Source: Pseudonocardia sp. CNS-004 (lineage in GTDB: Bacteria > Actinomycetota > Actinomycetes > Mycobacteriales > Pseudonocardiaceae). From it: a stretch of 64,000 nt of DNA. Every line of letters begins with the position of its first letter. Position 1 is the stretch's first letter. The stretch lies in NCBI GenBank assembly GCA_001942185.1, contig MKJV01000066.1, forward strand, positions 62,001-126,000. The letters are read 5' to 3'. Shown one piece after another: positions 45,179-54,921 of the stretch. The notes under the pieces are model-generated. The model was not told the origin of the DNA, did not search any database, and saw nothing but the letters and a program-made list of their open reading frames with translations. The position numbers and the translations under genes are program-made.

Positions 45179-46044
45179 CCGGCCCGCCCGGCCGCCGGGG
45201 CGAACGCCGTCGCCCGCGACACGGCCTCCCACTCCCGCACCTCGGCCCCGACGACCTCCAGGTGCCCGAGGATCCCGTCCACGGCGTCGTCGCCGAGGGG
45301 GAGGCGCAGCGGCGGACGCTCGGCGTCGAGTGCCTGCAGGATCGCGGCGGCCGCCTTCGCCGGATCGCCCGGCTGGGCCCCGCCGATGCCGGTGATCATC
45401 TCGCGGGTGGGGCCGACGGTGGCGTCGTACGCGGGGATGCGGGTGCTCTGCACGAGGCCGGGGCCCGAGAAGGCGGTGCGGAACGCGCCCGGCTCGACCA
45501 CGACCACCGTGATTCCCAGCGGGCCGACCTCCGCGGCCAGCGCCTCGGAGTAGCCCTCCAGAGCGAACTTCGTGGCGCAGTAGGCGGAGAAGCCGGGGTA
45601 GGCGACCTGCCCACCGAACGACGACATCTGCACGATCGCCCCCGTCCCGCGGGCCCGCATGCCCGGCAGCACCGCGCGGACGAGCGCCGCCGGGCCGTGC
45701 ACGTGCAGGTCGAACAGCGCACGCAGCTCCGCGTCGGTGGTCTCCTCCGCGGCCCCGACCTGACCGCGGCCGGCGTTGTTGACCAGCACGTCGATCCGCC
45801 CGTAGCGGGACTGCACGTCGGCCACGACGGCCGCGGCGGCGGCCGTGTCGGTGACGTCGAGCGCGACGGCCTCCACCCGGTCGGGCCGGGCGGCGACCAG
45901 GTCGTCGAGTGCACCGGGCCGCCGGGCCGCCGCGACGACCACGTCGCCCGCCTCCACGGCCGCCTCGGTGATGGCCCGGCCGAAACCGCTCGACCCCCCG
46001 GTCACCAGCCAGACCCGTGCCGCTCCCCCGATGTCCTCGCCCAT
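45175..46044 (-). CDS. Short-chain dehydrogenase/reductase (classical SDR)
   Basis: NAD(P)H-dependent oxidoreductase of 289 residues. VWLVTGGSSGFGRAITEAAV is the TGxxxGxG nucleotide motif, VDVLVNNAGRGQVG the NNAG motif, IVQMSSFGGQ the Ser, and YPGFSAYCATKFALEGYSEA the YxxxK pair. The SSGFGR motif and C-terminal length fit the oxidoreductase subgroup common in actinomycetes. It is divergent from the LysR regulator gene, about 100 bases away, and overlaps the lipoprotein gene. LysR control is likely from the arrangement. Confidence 0.9.
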   Translation of the reverse strand: MGEDIGGAARVWLVTGGSSGFGRAITEAAVEAGDVVVAAARRPGALDDLVAARPDRVEAVALDVTDTAAAAAVVADVQSRYGRIDVLVNNAGRGQVGAAEETTDAELRALFDLHVHGPAALVRAVLPGMRARGTGAIVQMSSFGGQVAYPGFSAYCATKFALEGYSEALAAEVGPLGITVVVVEPGAFRTAFSGPGLVQSTRIPAYDATVGPTREMITGIGGAQPGDPAKAAAAILQALDAERPPLRLPLGDDAVDGILGHLEVVGAEVREWEAVSRATAFAPAAGRAG

Positions 46045-46146
46045 GTCTCTCCTCGTACCTCTCCGACGGACCACGACGGCCCGTACCGGCGAGGCTGCCG
46101 CGCAGGGACGTTCGCCGTCCAAGTCCGGCTGTGATAGCCAGAAGGC

Positions 46147-47064
46147 ATGGACGTGCACCTGAGGGAGCTGCGGTACTTCGTGGCCATCGCGGAGCACCTG
46201 CACGTCACGCGGGCGGCCGAGGCCCTCTACGTCAGCCAGCCGACGCTGTCGAAGCAGCTGCGCACGCTGGAGGACCACCTGCGGGTGCGGCTGTTCGAGC
46301 GGAACCACCGGGGCGTGGAGCTGACGCCCGTGGGCACGGCGCTGCTCCCGCACGCCCGTGCCGTCCTCGAGGCGTGGTCGACCGCCGAGCAGGAGCTCGC
46401 CGCGGCGGCCGAGCGGCACCGCTCCACGCTCGTCGTCGGGATCAGCACGGGGCTGGGCCGCGGCCTCCTGCCCGCCGTCCGGTCCCGGCTCGCCGAGGCG
46501 GCGCCGAACTCCGCGCTGCACGTCCGGCAGGTCGGATGGGGGGACCCGACCGCGGGCCTCTCCGCCGTCGGAGCCGAGCGGACCGATGCGGCGTTCGTGT
46601 GGCTGCCCCTTCCCGACGACGACCGCTACCACCACGTCGAGGTCCTCACCGAGCCGTGCATGATCGCCCTCCCCTCCGGGCACCGGCTCGCCGGGCGCAC
46701 CGACCTCGACGTCACCGACGTCCTCGACGAGCCGTTCCTCGCCCTCCCGGCCGGCGCGGGGCCGATGCGCGACTACTGGCTGGCCACCGAGGCGCGCGGC
46801 GGGCGGGCCGCCCGCATCGGAGCGGAGATCGCGAACACCGACGAGACCGTGGAGGCGCTCGTCGCCGGGCTCGGCGTGTGCCTGCTGTCGGCGGGCAACG
46901 CCCCCAACGTGGCACGGCCCGGCATCACGATCCGGCCCATCACGGGCGTGCGGCCGAGCCGGCTGGCGCTCGCCTGGCGCCGCGACGACCACCGGCCGCT
47001 GCTGCGCGCCCTGCGCACCGCCGTGCTGGCGGCGAGCCGGCAGCGCGATCAGCCCGACGAGTAG
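46147..47064 (+). CDS. LysR family transcriptional regulator
   Basis: Regulator of 305 residues. The N-terminal helix-turn-helix is LRELRYFVAIAEHLHVTRAA and EALYVSQPTLSKQLRTLEDH, followed by the effector domain (STLVVGISTGLGRGLLPAVR, FLALPAGAGPMRDYWLATEA, TVEALVAGLGVCLLSAGN). Divergent from the SDR-lipoprotein pair, the usual arrangement for a LysR activator and its target. Confidence 0.92.
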   Translation: MDVHLRELRYFVAIAEHLHVTRAAEALYVSQPTLSKQLRTLEDHLRVRLFERNHRGVELTPVGTALLPHARAVLEAWSTAEQELAAAAERHRSTLVVGISTGLGRGLLPAVRSRLAEAAPNSALHVRQVGWGDPTAGLSAVGAERTDAAFVWLPLPDDDRYHHVEVLTEPCMIALPSGHRLAGRTDLDVTDVLDEPFLALPAGAGPMRDYWLATEARGGRAARIGAEIANTDETVEALVAGLGVCLLSAGNAPNVARPGITIRPITGVRPSRLALAWRRDDHRPLLRALRTAVLAASRQRDQPDE

Positions 47065-47130
47065 GCCGGGGCCGGCACCGTCGCCACGACACTCGGCCGC
47101 ACCTCTACGCCATGCGAGTGAGCCGGACAG

Positions 47131-47156
47131 ACTTCTGTACCGATCGGAATAGAAGT
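47131..47156. promoter_or_regulatory. 26-bp palindromic operator before the SDR gene
   Basis: ACTTCT, GTA, CCGATCGG, AAT, AGAAGT makes an inverted repeat symmetrical at 22 of 26 positions, about 70 bases before the SDR start. The CCGATCGG core is typical of TetR-family sites, although no TetR gene is adjacent; the upstream LysR gene is the nearest regulator. Confidence 0.5.
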
Positions 47157-47225
47157 AACGGGAGCTGAGGTTCCGAGTACCGCGCCCGCTACAGGCGCAT
47201 CCGAACCAGCACCCGGAGGTACCGA

Positions 47226-47974
47226 ATGAGTGGGCAACTGGCGGGCAAGGTCGCCGTGGTCACCGGAGGCACGAGCGGGATCGGCCTGGCCATCACCCGC
47301 CGCTTCGTCGCGGAGGCGCGCAGGTCTTCGTCACGGGGCGCCGCCAGGCACAGCTCGACGCCACCGTGGCGGAGCTCGGACCACGCGCCGTCGCCGTGCG
47401 GTGCGACGTGAGCGACCTGGCCGACCTCGATCGGCTCTACGACGTCGTGCAGCAGCGGGCGGGGCGGATCGACGTCCTGGTCGCCAATGCGGGCGGCGCC
47501 ACCCCCGCTGCGCTCGGCGACATCACCGAGGAGCAGTTCGACGCCACGTTCGCCACGAATGTGAAGGGGGCCGTCTTCGGCGTGCAGAAGGCGATGCCAC
47601 TGCTGTCGTCCGGAGCCTCCGTGATCCTCATCGGGTCGACGACGTCCGTACGCCCGGATCCCGGGCTGGAGGTCTACGGCGCCACCAAGGCGGCGCTGCG
47701 CAACTTCGCACGCAGCTGGACGCTCAACACCAAGGCGAACGACTTCCGCGTCAACGTCCTGAGCCCCGGCCCGACCAGGACTCCCGCACTCCTCGGCCTC
47801 GTGCCCGAGGACGAGCAGACCGCATTCGTGGACCGGTTCGCCGCCGCCGTGCCGCTCGGACGCATCGGGCATCCCGACGAGATCGCCGAGGCCGCGACGC
47901 TCCTCGCCTCCGACGCCGCCACCTACATCAACGGCGCGGAGTGGTTCATCGACGGTGGGTACGCGCAGGTCTGA
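47226..47974 (+). CDS. Short-chain dehydrogenase/reductase, one frameshift
   Basis: SDR of about 249 residues. MSGQLAGKVAVVTGGTSGIG is the nucleotide motif. A base is missing in GAGGCGCGCAG near 47315; adding a G gives the expected GAQVFVTGRR. Then DVLVANAGGATPAALGDITE, VILIGSTTSVRPDPGLEVYG and ATKAALRNFARSWTLNTKAN carry the Ser, Tyr and Lys. The C-terminus YINGAEWFIDGGYAQV is typical. It ends directly against the convergent Gfo/Idh/MocA stop. GAGGTACCGA precedes the ATG. Confidence 0.88.
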
Positions 47975-49108
47975 TCAGCCGGGTGCGGTCCGCGTTCTCG
48001 TGAGCACCCGGCGGGCCCGTTCGAGGTCGCCACCGCTCATCGTGGCGTAGAAGGGGTCGCCTGGACCGACGTCGGACCGCAGCACCGGTTCGCCCGTGAA
48101 CGCCGAGCGGTACATGCCCGCCGCGAGCTGGAGAACCCGCCGGCCGTCCGCGCCGCTCGCCACCGGACGCTCGCGCTTCTCCATCGAGTCGAGCAGCGAC
48201 TCCAGCTGAGCGCGGTGGGAGCTCCCCACCGCGCCCGGCGGGGCCCACGACGCGATGCGGGCGGCATCCGTCACGTGCGGAGCAGGCGTCCACCGCCAGT
48301 GGGAGTTGTCGTAGCCGTAGAGGTGCTCGACCTCGACCGTGGCGTCGTCGAAGTCGAAGCGCAGGTAGCTCGTCTCGCGCGGCGACAGCAGGCTGTTCGT
48401 GATCGACACGACGGCCCCGGACACGAGCGCCACGGTCGCGAGCGACACGTCCTCGGTCTCGGTGACGCGCGCGGAGGTCGCCATGAGGGCCTGCACCCGG
48501 GACCAGTCACCGAGCACGTGGAGCAGGAGGTCCATCTGGTGGATGCCGTGCCCCATCGTCGGACCCCCGCCCTCGCCGGCCCACGTGCCGCGCCACGGGA
48601 CCGCGAAGTAGCCGGCGTCCCGGTACCAGAGGGTGTTGCAGATCGCGACGCGCGGTGCGCCGAGCGCGCCCTCACCGACGAGCGCGCGCAGGTGCCGGGC
48701 CGCCGAGCCGAACCGGTGCTGGAAGACGTAGGCGGCGTAGGGCCCCCCGTCGCCCTCGTGCCCGACGACCTCGTCGAACTCCGCGAGCGAGAGGGTGGGC
48801 GGCTTCTCGCACCACACCCACGCACCCTTGTCCAAGGACGCGATCACCGCATCGCGATGGGCGGTGGGCGGTGTGCAGACGACGACGAGGTCGGGCGCGA
48901 CCTCGTCCAGCATCCGGTGCAGATCGCGGTACTGCCGCGGGATCCCCCAGGCGGTCGCCGCCTTCTCGACGCGCTCGGCATCGACGTCGACGATCGCCTC
49001 CACCGCGACCCGGTCTCCCACGGCCGCGAGCGCCGGGAGGTGGCTGCCGGTCGCGATCGCGCCGGCACCGACGACGACGGCTCTGATCGCACTCGGCGGC
49101 TGGGTCAC
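47975..49108 (-). CDS. Gfo/Idh/MocA family oxidoreductase
   Basis: NAD(P)-dependent sugar dehydrogenase-type protein of 377 residues. AIRAVVVGAGAIATGSHLPA is the nucleotide fold, VCTPPTAHRDAVIASLDKGA and WVWCEKPPTLSLAEFDEVVG contain the EKP motif, and GPTMGHGIHQMDLLLHVLGD the catalytic His region. GTG 49108 (VTQPPSAIRAV) with AAGGAGCAGC before it is preferred over the frame to 49168. It converges on the SDR gene with no gap. No sugar transport gene is adjacent, so the substrate is open. Confidence 0.88.
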   Translation of the reverse strand: MTQPPSAIRAVVVGAGAIATGSHLPALAAVGDRVAVEAIVDVDAERVEKAATAWGIPRQYRDLHRMLDEVAPDLVVVCTPPTAHRDAVIASLDKGAWVWCEKPPTLSLAEFDEVVGHEGDGGPYAAYVFQHRFGSAARHLRALVGEGALGAPRVAICNTLWYRDAGYFAVPWRGTWAGEGGGPTMGHGIHQMDLLLHVLGDWSRVQALMATSARVTETEDVSLATVALVSGAVVSITNSLLSPRETSYLRFDFDDATVEVEHLYGYDNSHWRWTPAPHVTDAARIASWAPPGAVGSSHRAQLESLLDSMEKRERPVASGADGRRVLQLAAGMYRSAFTGEPVLRSDVGPGDPFYATMSGGDLERARRVLTRTRTAPG

Positions 49109-49200
49109 GTGATGCTGCTCCTTCGTCGACGACAGCGGTGATCGCTCACCCCCTGCCATGAGGAACATAGTGATCGCGCACTGCCGGACCGAGGGGCCGG

Positions 49201-50036
49201 TCAGGGGCGGGCGGCCCAGACGGTGCGGTCGATGCGGACCACGAGGTCGTCCCGGCGCATGACGTTGCGCGGGCCGTCGGCGTCGGTCAGCTCGTCGAGG
49301 GCGGCGAGGTCGTCGGCGGCGAGATCATCGGCGAGCGCGCCGCGCAGCCGCTGCAGGACGAGCAGTGCGTAACGGCCGACCGCCTCGGAGTGCGGTCGCT
49401 CGTCATCGACCGTGATCGAGCGCCTGCCCTCGACGGTGTAGCCGGCGGCGGCGAGCGTGACACCCCAGTCGGCGCCCCGGTGGGGCAGGTGTTCCGCGAA
49501 CCGACGGTCCGCTGCGACGTGGCAGCGGACCTCGAGTCCCGGCCGGTTCGCCGGAGCGTCGTCGGGGAGGAAGCGGGGGACGCCGGCGAGCTCGACGACG
49601 GCCAGCAGCCCGCCGGGAGCCAGGATCCGGCGGATCTCGCGCAGTGCGTGCCCGGGGTCGGCCATGTGGTGCAGCGACGCGGACGCCACACCAGGTCGGG
49701 GGTGCCGAGGTCGGGCCAGGCGTCGTCGAGGTCGGCCTGCACGGTCTCCACCCGGCCCTGTACCCCGGCCTCGCACGCCTTCTGCCCCAGCCGGCGCAGG
49801 TGCTCGACCGAGGAGTCGACGGCGATCACGTGGGCGTCGGGAAACCGGTCGAGCAACGCGAAGGTTCCCGCGCCGGTGCCGGCGCCGAGGTCCACGATCC
49901 GGCGGGGAGCCGTGGGCACGGGTAGCCACGCGGTGATGGACGCGAGCTGCTGCGCGAACACCTCGGCGTCCAGGTCGAGGATCTCCGCCTGCCCGTCGTG
50001 AGCGTTGTGGTGGTGTGCGTGTTCGGTGGATGCCAT
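49201..50036 (-). CDS. SAM-dependent methyltransferase, one frameshift
   Basis: Class I methyltransferase of about 278 residues with a His-rich N-terminus (MASTEHAHHHNAHDGQAEIL). Motif I is RIVDLGAGTGAGTFALLDRF, then VIAVDSSVEHLRRLGQKACE and VQADLDDAWPDLGTPDLVW. A base is missing near 49690, after which SASLHHMADPGHALREIRRI and LAPGGLLAVVELAG continue the fold. The C-terminal quarter is family-specific. Target unknown; the tail lacks a membrane or secretion signal. Located downstream of the XRE-cupin gene but separated by about 95 bases. Confidence 0.85.
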
Positions 50037-50130
50037 GAGCGCGACGATATGCCGCTCTTGCCTGGAAGGCATCAGACCTTGCCGCAATGGCAAGAGATTG
50101 GACGATGGTGCCGCACCGGGCGCAGGCAGG

Positions 50131-50730
50131 TCAGCGCGGCGAGCCGCCGCGGTCTTCGCTCTCCAGGTCCTGGCGGTGTCCGCGGCGGGCGTCGCGGTCG
50201 AAGATGCCCAACAGCTCGGTCGGGCCACCGGCGGAGCCGATCGCGTGCGGGAGCATCGTGGGGAACTCGGCCGCCTGGTTGGTCTCGACCCGGAAGCGCC
50301 GGTTGCCCAGCAGCAGGATCGCCGTCCCGGACAGGACGACGAGCCATTCGCGGCCGGGGTGTGCGCGCAGGTGCGCCGGGTTGTCGGGCGGCGGATCGGT
50401 CATCCGCCTGCGCACGACGGTCATACCCGGGTCGGCCTTGATGGACCAACGCCGCTGCTCGTGCGCGCCGTCGATCATCGGGTTGGACACGACGTCGTCG
50501 CTGGCCGTCTCGACGAGCTGGTCCAGCGAGGTGTCCAGCGCCCGGGCGATGGTGACGAGCTGGTCGAGCGCCAGGCGTCGCCTGCCGTTCTCGATCCGGC
50601 TCAACGACGACTGGCTGATCTTCGCCCGGGACGCCAACTCGTCCAGCGACCAGCCCTGAGCGACCCTCAGCGCGCGGATCCGGCTGCGCACCAGAGCGTC
50701 CAGGTCATCGTCTTCTTGCACCATTGACAT
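50131..50730 (-). CDS. XRE-cupin transcriptional regulator
   Basis: Regulator of 199 residues. The helix-turn-helix is ALRVAQGWSLDELASRAKIS with QSSLSRIENGRRRLALDQLV; the cupin beta-barrel follows (AHLRAHPGREWLVVLSGTAI, LLLGNRRFRVETNQAAEFPT, MLPHAIGSAGGPTELLGIFD). Such two-domain proteins sense small molecules and control nearby metabolic or efflux genes. ATG 50730 or 50724 are both possible. It lies downstream of the alpha/beta hydrolase and upstream of the methyltransferase on the same strand. Confidence 0.9.
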   Translation of the reverse strand: MSMVQEDDDLDALVRSRIRALRVAQGWSLDELASRAKISQSSLSRIENGRRRLALDQLVTIARALDTSLDQLVETASDDVVSNPMIDGAHEQRRWSIKADPGMTVVRRRMTDPPPDNPAHLRAHPGREWLVVLSGTAILLLGNRRFRVETNQAAEFPTMLPHAIGSAGGPTELLGIFDRDARRGHRQDLESEDRGGSPR

Positions 50731-50789
50731 AGGAGTATGCCAAATGAGCAGCCCGTGGACAGGAGATCGTCCCGCAGGGCCCGGACCGG

Positions 50790-51739
50790 TCAGGCCGCGA
50801 GCGAGGCCGCCCACCGCGTGAAGATCTCCGCGTACCGGGGCGGGTCGAACTGGTGCATCACGTGCACCGCGTCCGGCAGCGACTCGTAGTCGACCTTCAC
50901 CCCTGCCGACTCCATCAGGGACCTGGCCCGGGCGGCCTGTTCGTCGGAGATCGCCCCGACGAGGTGGCCGGTGTCCGGTCGACGCCGCGCATGTGGTGGG
51001 TGAGCAGCACCGGCGTCTTGACCTGGGCCAGCATGCGCTCGTGCGGGCAGTTCAGCGCGACCGTGCCCTCCCAGAAGGCCCGCGCCCATTCCGGGTCGTA
51101 CTCCTTCATGTTCTGCGGGATCTCGTCGGCCGCGAAGTTCCGGGCCATCTGCGACGACGATGCGGCGACCGCGCGGCGGTAGCCCTCCCAGTCGCCGACG
51201 GACCACTGGTCACCGAGGTAGGTGTGGAAGAGCTCGAAGATGGGGCCCGCCGCCTGGCGGATCGAGTGGCCGATCGCGGGAACGAGCTCGGACGAGAACA
51301 ACGGGGCGTCCTCGCACAGCACACCCCGGACCTGCCCGGGCATGGCGTACGCCGACAGCCACGCCGCGAGAACACCGCCGGACGAGTTGCCCGCGACGAG
51401 TGCGGGGCGCCGCACCACGGTGGCGAGGAACCGGACCAGGTCGTTGCCGAAGTTGTCGAGGCTGTACCTCTTCGGCGTCCAGCTGCTGCGGCCCTGCCCT
51501 CGCAGGTCGACGGCGTAGACGTGGAAGTCCTCGGCGAGCAGGCCCATCGCCTCCTCGTAGCTCCACCACGATCCGGTCTGCTCGGGGATCAGCAAGACGG
51601 CGGGCGTGTCCGGGTCACCGGCCTCGGCGTAGTTCATCGTGATCTCACCGAGGTCGACCTGCTGCTCGGGATGGGCGTGCGGGACGTAGACGTCACGCGG
51701 GGCGGGGTCAGCGGACACTGCAGTCTCCTTCATGGTCAT
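50790..51739 (-). CDS. Alpha/beta hydrolase, one frameshift
   Basis: Hydrolase of about 316 residues. LLIPEQTGSWWSYEEAMGLL is the oxyanion region, VYAVDLRGQGRSSWTPKRYS the family turn, ALVAGNSSGGVLAAWLSAYA the nucleophile elbow (Ser), and DAVHVMHQFDPPRYAEIF the His region after the break. A base is missing near 50985. The start is ATG 51739 or 51733. It is divergent from the IclR regulator at 51791, its probable controller. Substrate unknown; lactone or ester hydrolysis in a catabolic route is plausible. Confidence 0.85.
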
Positions 51740-51790
51740 CGACGTAGCTAGTCTTCGGCTCGTGACCAGGGGATCGCACCGGCAGTTCCG

Positions 51791-52558
51791 ATGAGCGGCA
51801 CGCGGGTACCGAGCCGACGCTCCGGGCGGCCGCAGCACGGCGAGCCGATCCTGGAGCGGGCGTTCCGGATCCTGGGCGCCTTCGACGACGCATGCGAGGG
51901 CCTCCCCCTCCACGCGATCGCGGCGCGGGCGGGTCTCCCCAAGAGCACCGCGTCGCGGATCGCGGCCCAGCTCGTGGACGTGGGCGCACTGGAGCGCCAC
52001 GACAACGGCGATTTCGTCGTCGGCCTGCAACTGCTCGAGGTCGCTTCGCTGGCTCCCCGCGGCCACGGACTTCGCGCCGCGGCGCTCCCGTTCATGCAGG
52101 ATCTGCACCAGGTCACCCGCCAGCACATCCTCCTCGCCGTACGCGACGGCGAGGAGGCCGTGCTCGTCGAGCGCCTGTCGGCCCGAGACGCCGCCGCGGT
52201 CGACTACCGGGTCGGCGGCCGGCTGCCCCTCACCCGGACCGGCATCGGCATCGCCCTGCTCGCCCACGCCCCCGACCAGGTGCGGGACGGTGCACTGGCC
52301 GGCGCGGCCGACGAAAGCACCCTCCGCCGGCTCATGGCCACGGTCCGCCGGGATGGCGTCTGCGCCGTGACGGTCCCCAACCCGCTCCGTACCGGGCCTC
52401 CCACGATGTCGACGGTCGCCGCCCCCATCCTCAGCCGCCGCGGCGACGCGGTCGGTGCGCTGTCACTGGTCGCACCCGACGACGGCGAGCCTCAGGTCGC
52501 CGCGAGGGTTGCGCTCCGAACGGCGAGCCTGGCCATCGCTCGCTCCATGGGGATCTGA
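51791..52558 (+). CDS. IclR family transcriptional regulator
   Basis: Regulator of 255 residues. The helix-turn-helix is ILERAFRILGAFDDACEGLP, LHAIAARAGLPKSTASRIAA with QLVDVGALERHDNGDFVVGL, and the effector domain has LLAVRDGEEAVLVERLSARD, LPLTRTGIGIALLAHAP and TVAAPILSRRGDAVGALSLV. Divergent from the alpha/beta hydrolase with about 50 bases between, so the promoter region is shared. Confidence 0.9.
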   Translation: MSGTRVPSRRSGRPQHGEPILERAFRILGAFDDACEGLPLHAIAARAGLPKSTASRIAAQLVDVGALERHDNGDFVVGLQLLEVASLAPRGHGLRAAALPFMQDLHQVTRQHILLAVRDGEEAVLVERLSARDAAAVDYRVGGRLPLTRTGIGIALLAHAPDQVRDGALAGAADESTLRRLMATVRRDGVCAVTVPNPLRTGPPTMSTVAAPILSRRGDAVGALSLVAPDDGEPQVAARVALRTASLAIARSMGI

Positions 52559-52580
52559 GCGGCGCAAGCGCCGCGTTCGC

Positions 52581-53351
52581 TCACGACCGGTCGAGGCCGC
52601 GCCAGAAGGCGTTGAGCGCACCGGCCGCGGGACGCGGGTTCTCGATCGGCCACCAGTGCCCGACGTCGGCGAGCTCGGCGATCTCCGCACCCGCGGCCTC
52701 GGCCGCAGCACGGTGCTGCGCCACGGTGCCGCTGCTGACGCGGACGTCGTTCATCGCGATCAGTGCCAGGCCGGGGCGCTGCCGGGCGTTCGCGATCCCG
52801 CGCCCGGCGTCGGCCATCACGGGTTGCGCCGCAGAGCGGAGCAGGGTCAGCACGGCGCGACCCATCCCGTCGTCGAGGCCGGCGGCGATGCGCTCGGCCA
52901 CGGGGCCGGTCATCCCGATCCCGGCGACGACGGCGAGACGCTCGTCGAGGGAGCCGCCGAAGATTTCCTTGACCGACTCCTCCCCCGGCCCCTCCTGCTG
53001 CCACACCTGCGCCAGCGCGTGCCAGACGTAGTCGGGCGCGTAGACGCCGAGGGCGTCGGAGGCCCAGCTGCGGATCAAGTCGGGACGCGTCATCGCCACC
53101 TGCACGACGTGGGCGCCTCCCCAGTCGTGGCCGACCAGGTCGACCGGTCGCTCGAACTGCTCGAGACGGGCGATCAGCCAGTCGCGATAGCCGTCGACGG
53201 TGGACTCGAAGTCTTCCGGCGCGGGCACGCCGAAGCCGGGCGGGGACAGGGTGAAGGCATCGACCCGGCCCAGCTCGGCCAGCAGCGGGCCCCACACGGA
53301 GGCGTTCTCCGGGTTGCCGTGGACGAGGACCAATGGGACGCGGTGGGACAT
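52581..53351 (-). CDS. Alpha/beta hydrolase, epoxide hydrolase/dehalogenase-like
   Basis: Hydrolase of 256 residues. LVLVHGNPENASVWGPLLAE is the oxyanion loop and VDLVGHDWGGAHVVQVAMTR has Asp at the nucleophile position, as in epoxide hydrolases and haloalkane dehalogenases; the catalytic His lies in ADVGHWWPIENPRP. It follows a TetR gene on the same strand and has a strong palindromic operator just before its start. Degradation of a hydrophobic epoxide or halide is one option; the true substrate is unknown. Confidence 0.85.
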   Translation of the reverse strand: MSHRVPLVLVHGNPENASVWGPLLAELGRVDAFTLSPPGFGVPAPEDFESTVDGYRDWLIARLEQFERPVDLVGHDWGGAHVVQVAMTRPDLIRSWASDALGVYAPDYVWHALAQVWQQEGPGEESVKEIFGGSLDERLAVVAGIGMTGPVAERIAAGLDDGMGRAVLTLLRSAAQPVMADAGRGIANARQRPGLALIAMNDVRVSSGTVAQHRAAAEAAGAEIAELADVGHWWPIENPRPAAGALNAFWRGLDRS

Positions 53352-53366
53352 GACAACTCCTGATGC

Positions 53367-53400
53367 ATAGTTACTTGCGTGTGTGCACGCAAGTAACTAT
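53367..53400. promoter_or_regulatory. Perfect 34-bp palindromic operator (TetR type)
   Basis: ATAGTTACTTGCGTG, four bases, CACGCAAGTAACTAT: 15-bp arms without mismatch, AT-rich at the ends. It sits 15 bases before the hydrolase ATG and downstream of the tetR gene, so the TetR product probably represses the hydrolase from here. Confidence 0.75.
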
Positions 53401-53441
53401 AGCGCGAGAGACCCGCGGGTACCACTTCACCGGATCGCCGG

Positions 53442-54051
53442 CTAAGGAGTGCCCGAGAACGCCGTCTGCACCATGCGCACGGTCTCGCGGATGACGGCCT
53501 GCGGGTCGTCGACGGGAGGCGTGGCGATGATCTGGAGACCGGTCCCGCGCAGCAGCGCCATGAGCATCACGCCCGCTGCGGCGGGCTCCACATCGGACGA
53601 GATCGACCCGTCGGCCACGCCCCGCCGAACGACGTCGCGGAGGAACCGGCGGAACTCCTCGTCGCGCTGCGCGAACAGCGGCGCAACCACCTCGTCCGCC
53701 GCGATCGCCTCCATCCACAACTGCAGGAACGCCCGGGTGGACGGCGCCCGCCGGGCCACGGTCTGCAGGTAGGACTCCACGATCCCGACGACGTGCTCCA
53801 GCCCGTTGCCCGCGTACTCGGGCAGGTCCATCCGCTGCGCCCGGTCGAGGACCGCCTCGATCAACCGCTCCCGGCTGCCGAACTGGTGGTAGACGATCCC
53901 CCCGGCTGTACCCGGCCTCCTGTCCCACCTGCGCCAGCGTGACCGAGCGCGACCCGGTGCGTGCGATGAGGGCGGTTGCGGCGTCGAGCACCCGGCGCTC
54001 GGTCTCGGCCCGGCGCTGCTCCTGGGTCCGCCGAGCGGAGGTGTCCGTCAT
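53442..54051 (-). CDS. TetR/AcrR family regulator, one frameshift
   Basis: Regulator of about 202 residues. The helix-turn-helix is RVLDAATALIARTGSRSVTL, AQVGQEAGYSRG and, after the break, IVYHQFGSRERLIEAVLDRA. The break is in a run of G/C near 53900: five G instead of six would read SRGIVYHQ, so an extra base is likely. The C-terminal domain is normal length (TRAFLQLWMEAIAADEVVAP). It is about 40 bases upstream of the palindrome at 53367 and the hydrolase, which it probably controls. Confidence 0.85.
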
Positions 54052-54177
54052 CGAGTCGTGGTCTCCGCGCCCGTCGAGTCGTCCGGTCAGCGCGTCGAGT
54101 CTACGCAGGTCCCGTCCCCGGCCAGACCGTCACGGCAGCCCGGTCGGTGCCCTACGCGAGCGCGGCCGGGAACGACC

Positions 54178-54890
54178 TCAGACGGGCTGCCCGATCGGTC
54201 GGATCGTCAGCGTGTTGACGTCGACGCCTGCCGGCTGGTCGAGGGCGAAGCAGATGGCCCCCGCCACCGGCTCGACCGAGAGCGCGAACGGAGGCGCGCC
54301 GTCGCCGGGCCAGAACGGGGTGTCGACCATGCCCGGGTTGACGAGGGTGACGCCGACACCGCGGGTGGTGGCGTGCAGCCGCAGGTTCTCGGCGAGTCCG
54401 GTGACGGCCCACTTGGTGGCCGAGTAGAGGTTGGCGGGGGCGTTCTTCAGGCCGGCGACGCTGCCGATGAGCACGATGCGCCCGCCGGTGGCCTCGAGGT
54501 GGGGCAGCGCAGCCCTGGCCAGCAGGGCGGGGCCGAGGACGTTGGTGAGGACCATGGGCGGCCAGAGCGTCGGGTCGCCGTCACCGAGGGTCGCGCCGCG
54601 GGTGCGCCCGTAGTCGCCGGAGGCGAAGCCCGCGTTGGCCACGGCGGCGTCCAGGGCGCCGAAGTGGTCCACCGTGCGCGCCACGGCGGACTCGGTGGCC
54701 TGCCAGTCGGCCGCGTCGGCGATGAGGCCGAGGAGCCTGCCGGGGTGCCCGGTCGCGTCGAGGAAGGCCGTCAGCCGGGTTTCGTCCCGGCCGGTCACGG
54801 CGACGCGGTGGCCGCGGTCGAGGAGCATCCGGGCGGTGCGGGCACGATCCCGCTGGTTGCGCCGGTGATCAGAACAGTCTTGTCGGTCAT
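54178..54890 (-). CDS. Short-chain dehydrogenase/reductase, one frameshift
   Basis: SDR of about 237 residues. MTDKTVLITGATSGI starts the nucleotide motif; one base is missing near 54848, after which ARTARMLLDRGHRVAVTGRD continues. DAAVANAGFASGDYG is the NAG motif, IVLIGSVAGLKNAPANLYSA with TKWAVTGLAENLRLHATTRG the Ser-Tyr-Lys set, and VNPGMVDTPFW the cofactor loop. Divergent from the MarR regulator with a palindromic AT-rich site between them, so probably repressed by MarR. Confidence 0.88.
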
Positions 54891-54921
54891 CGCGGGGCTC
54901 CCTCGTGCTGAACGTCGCAAC

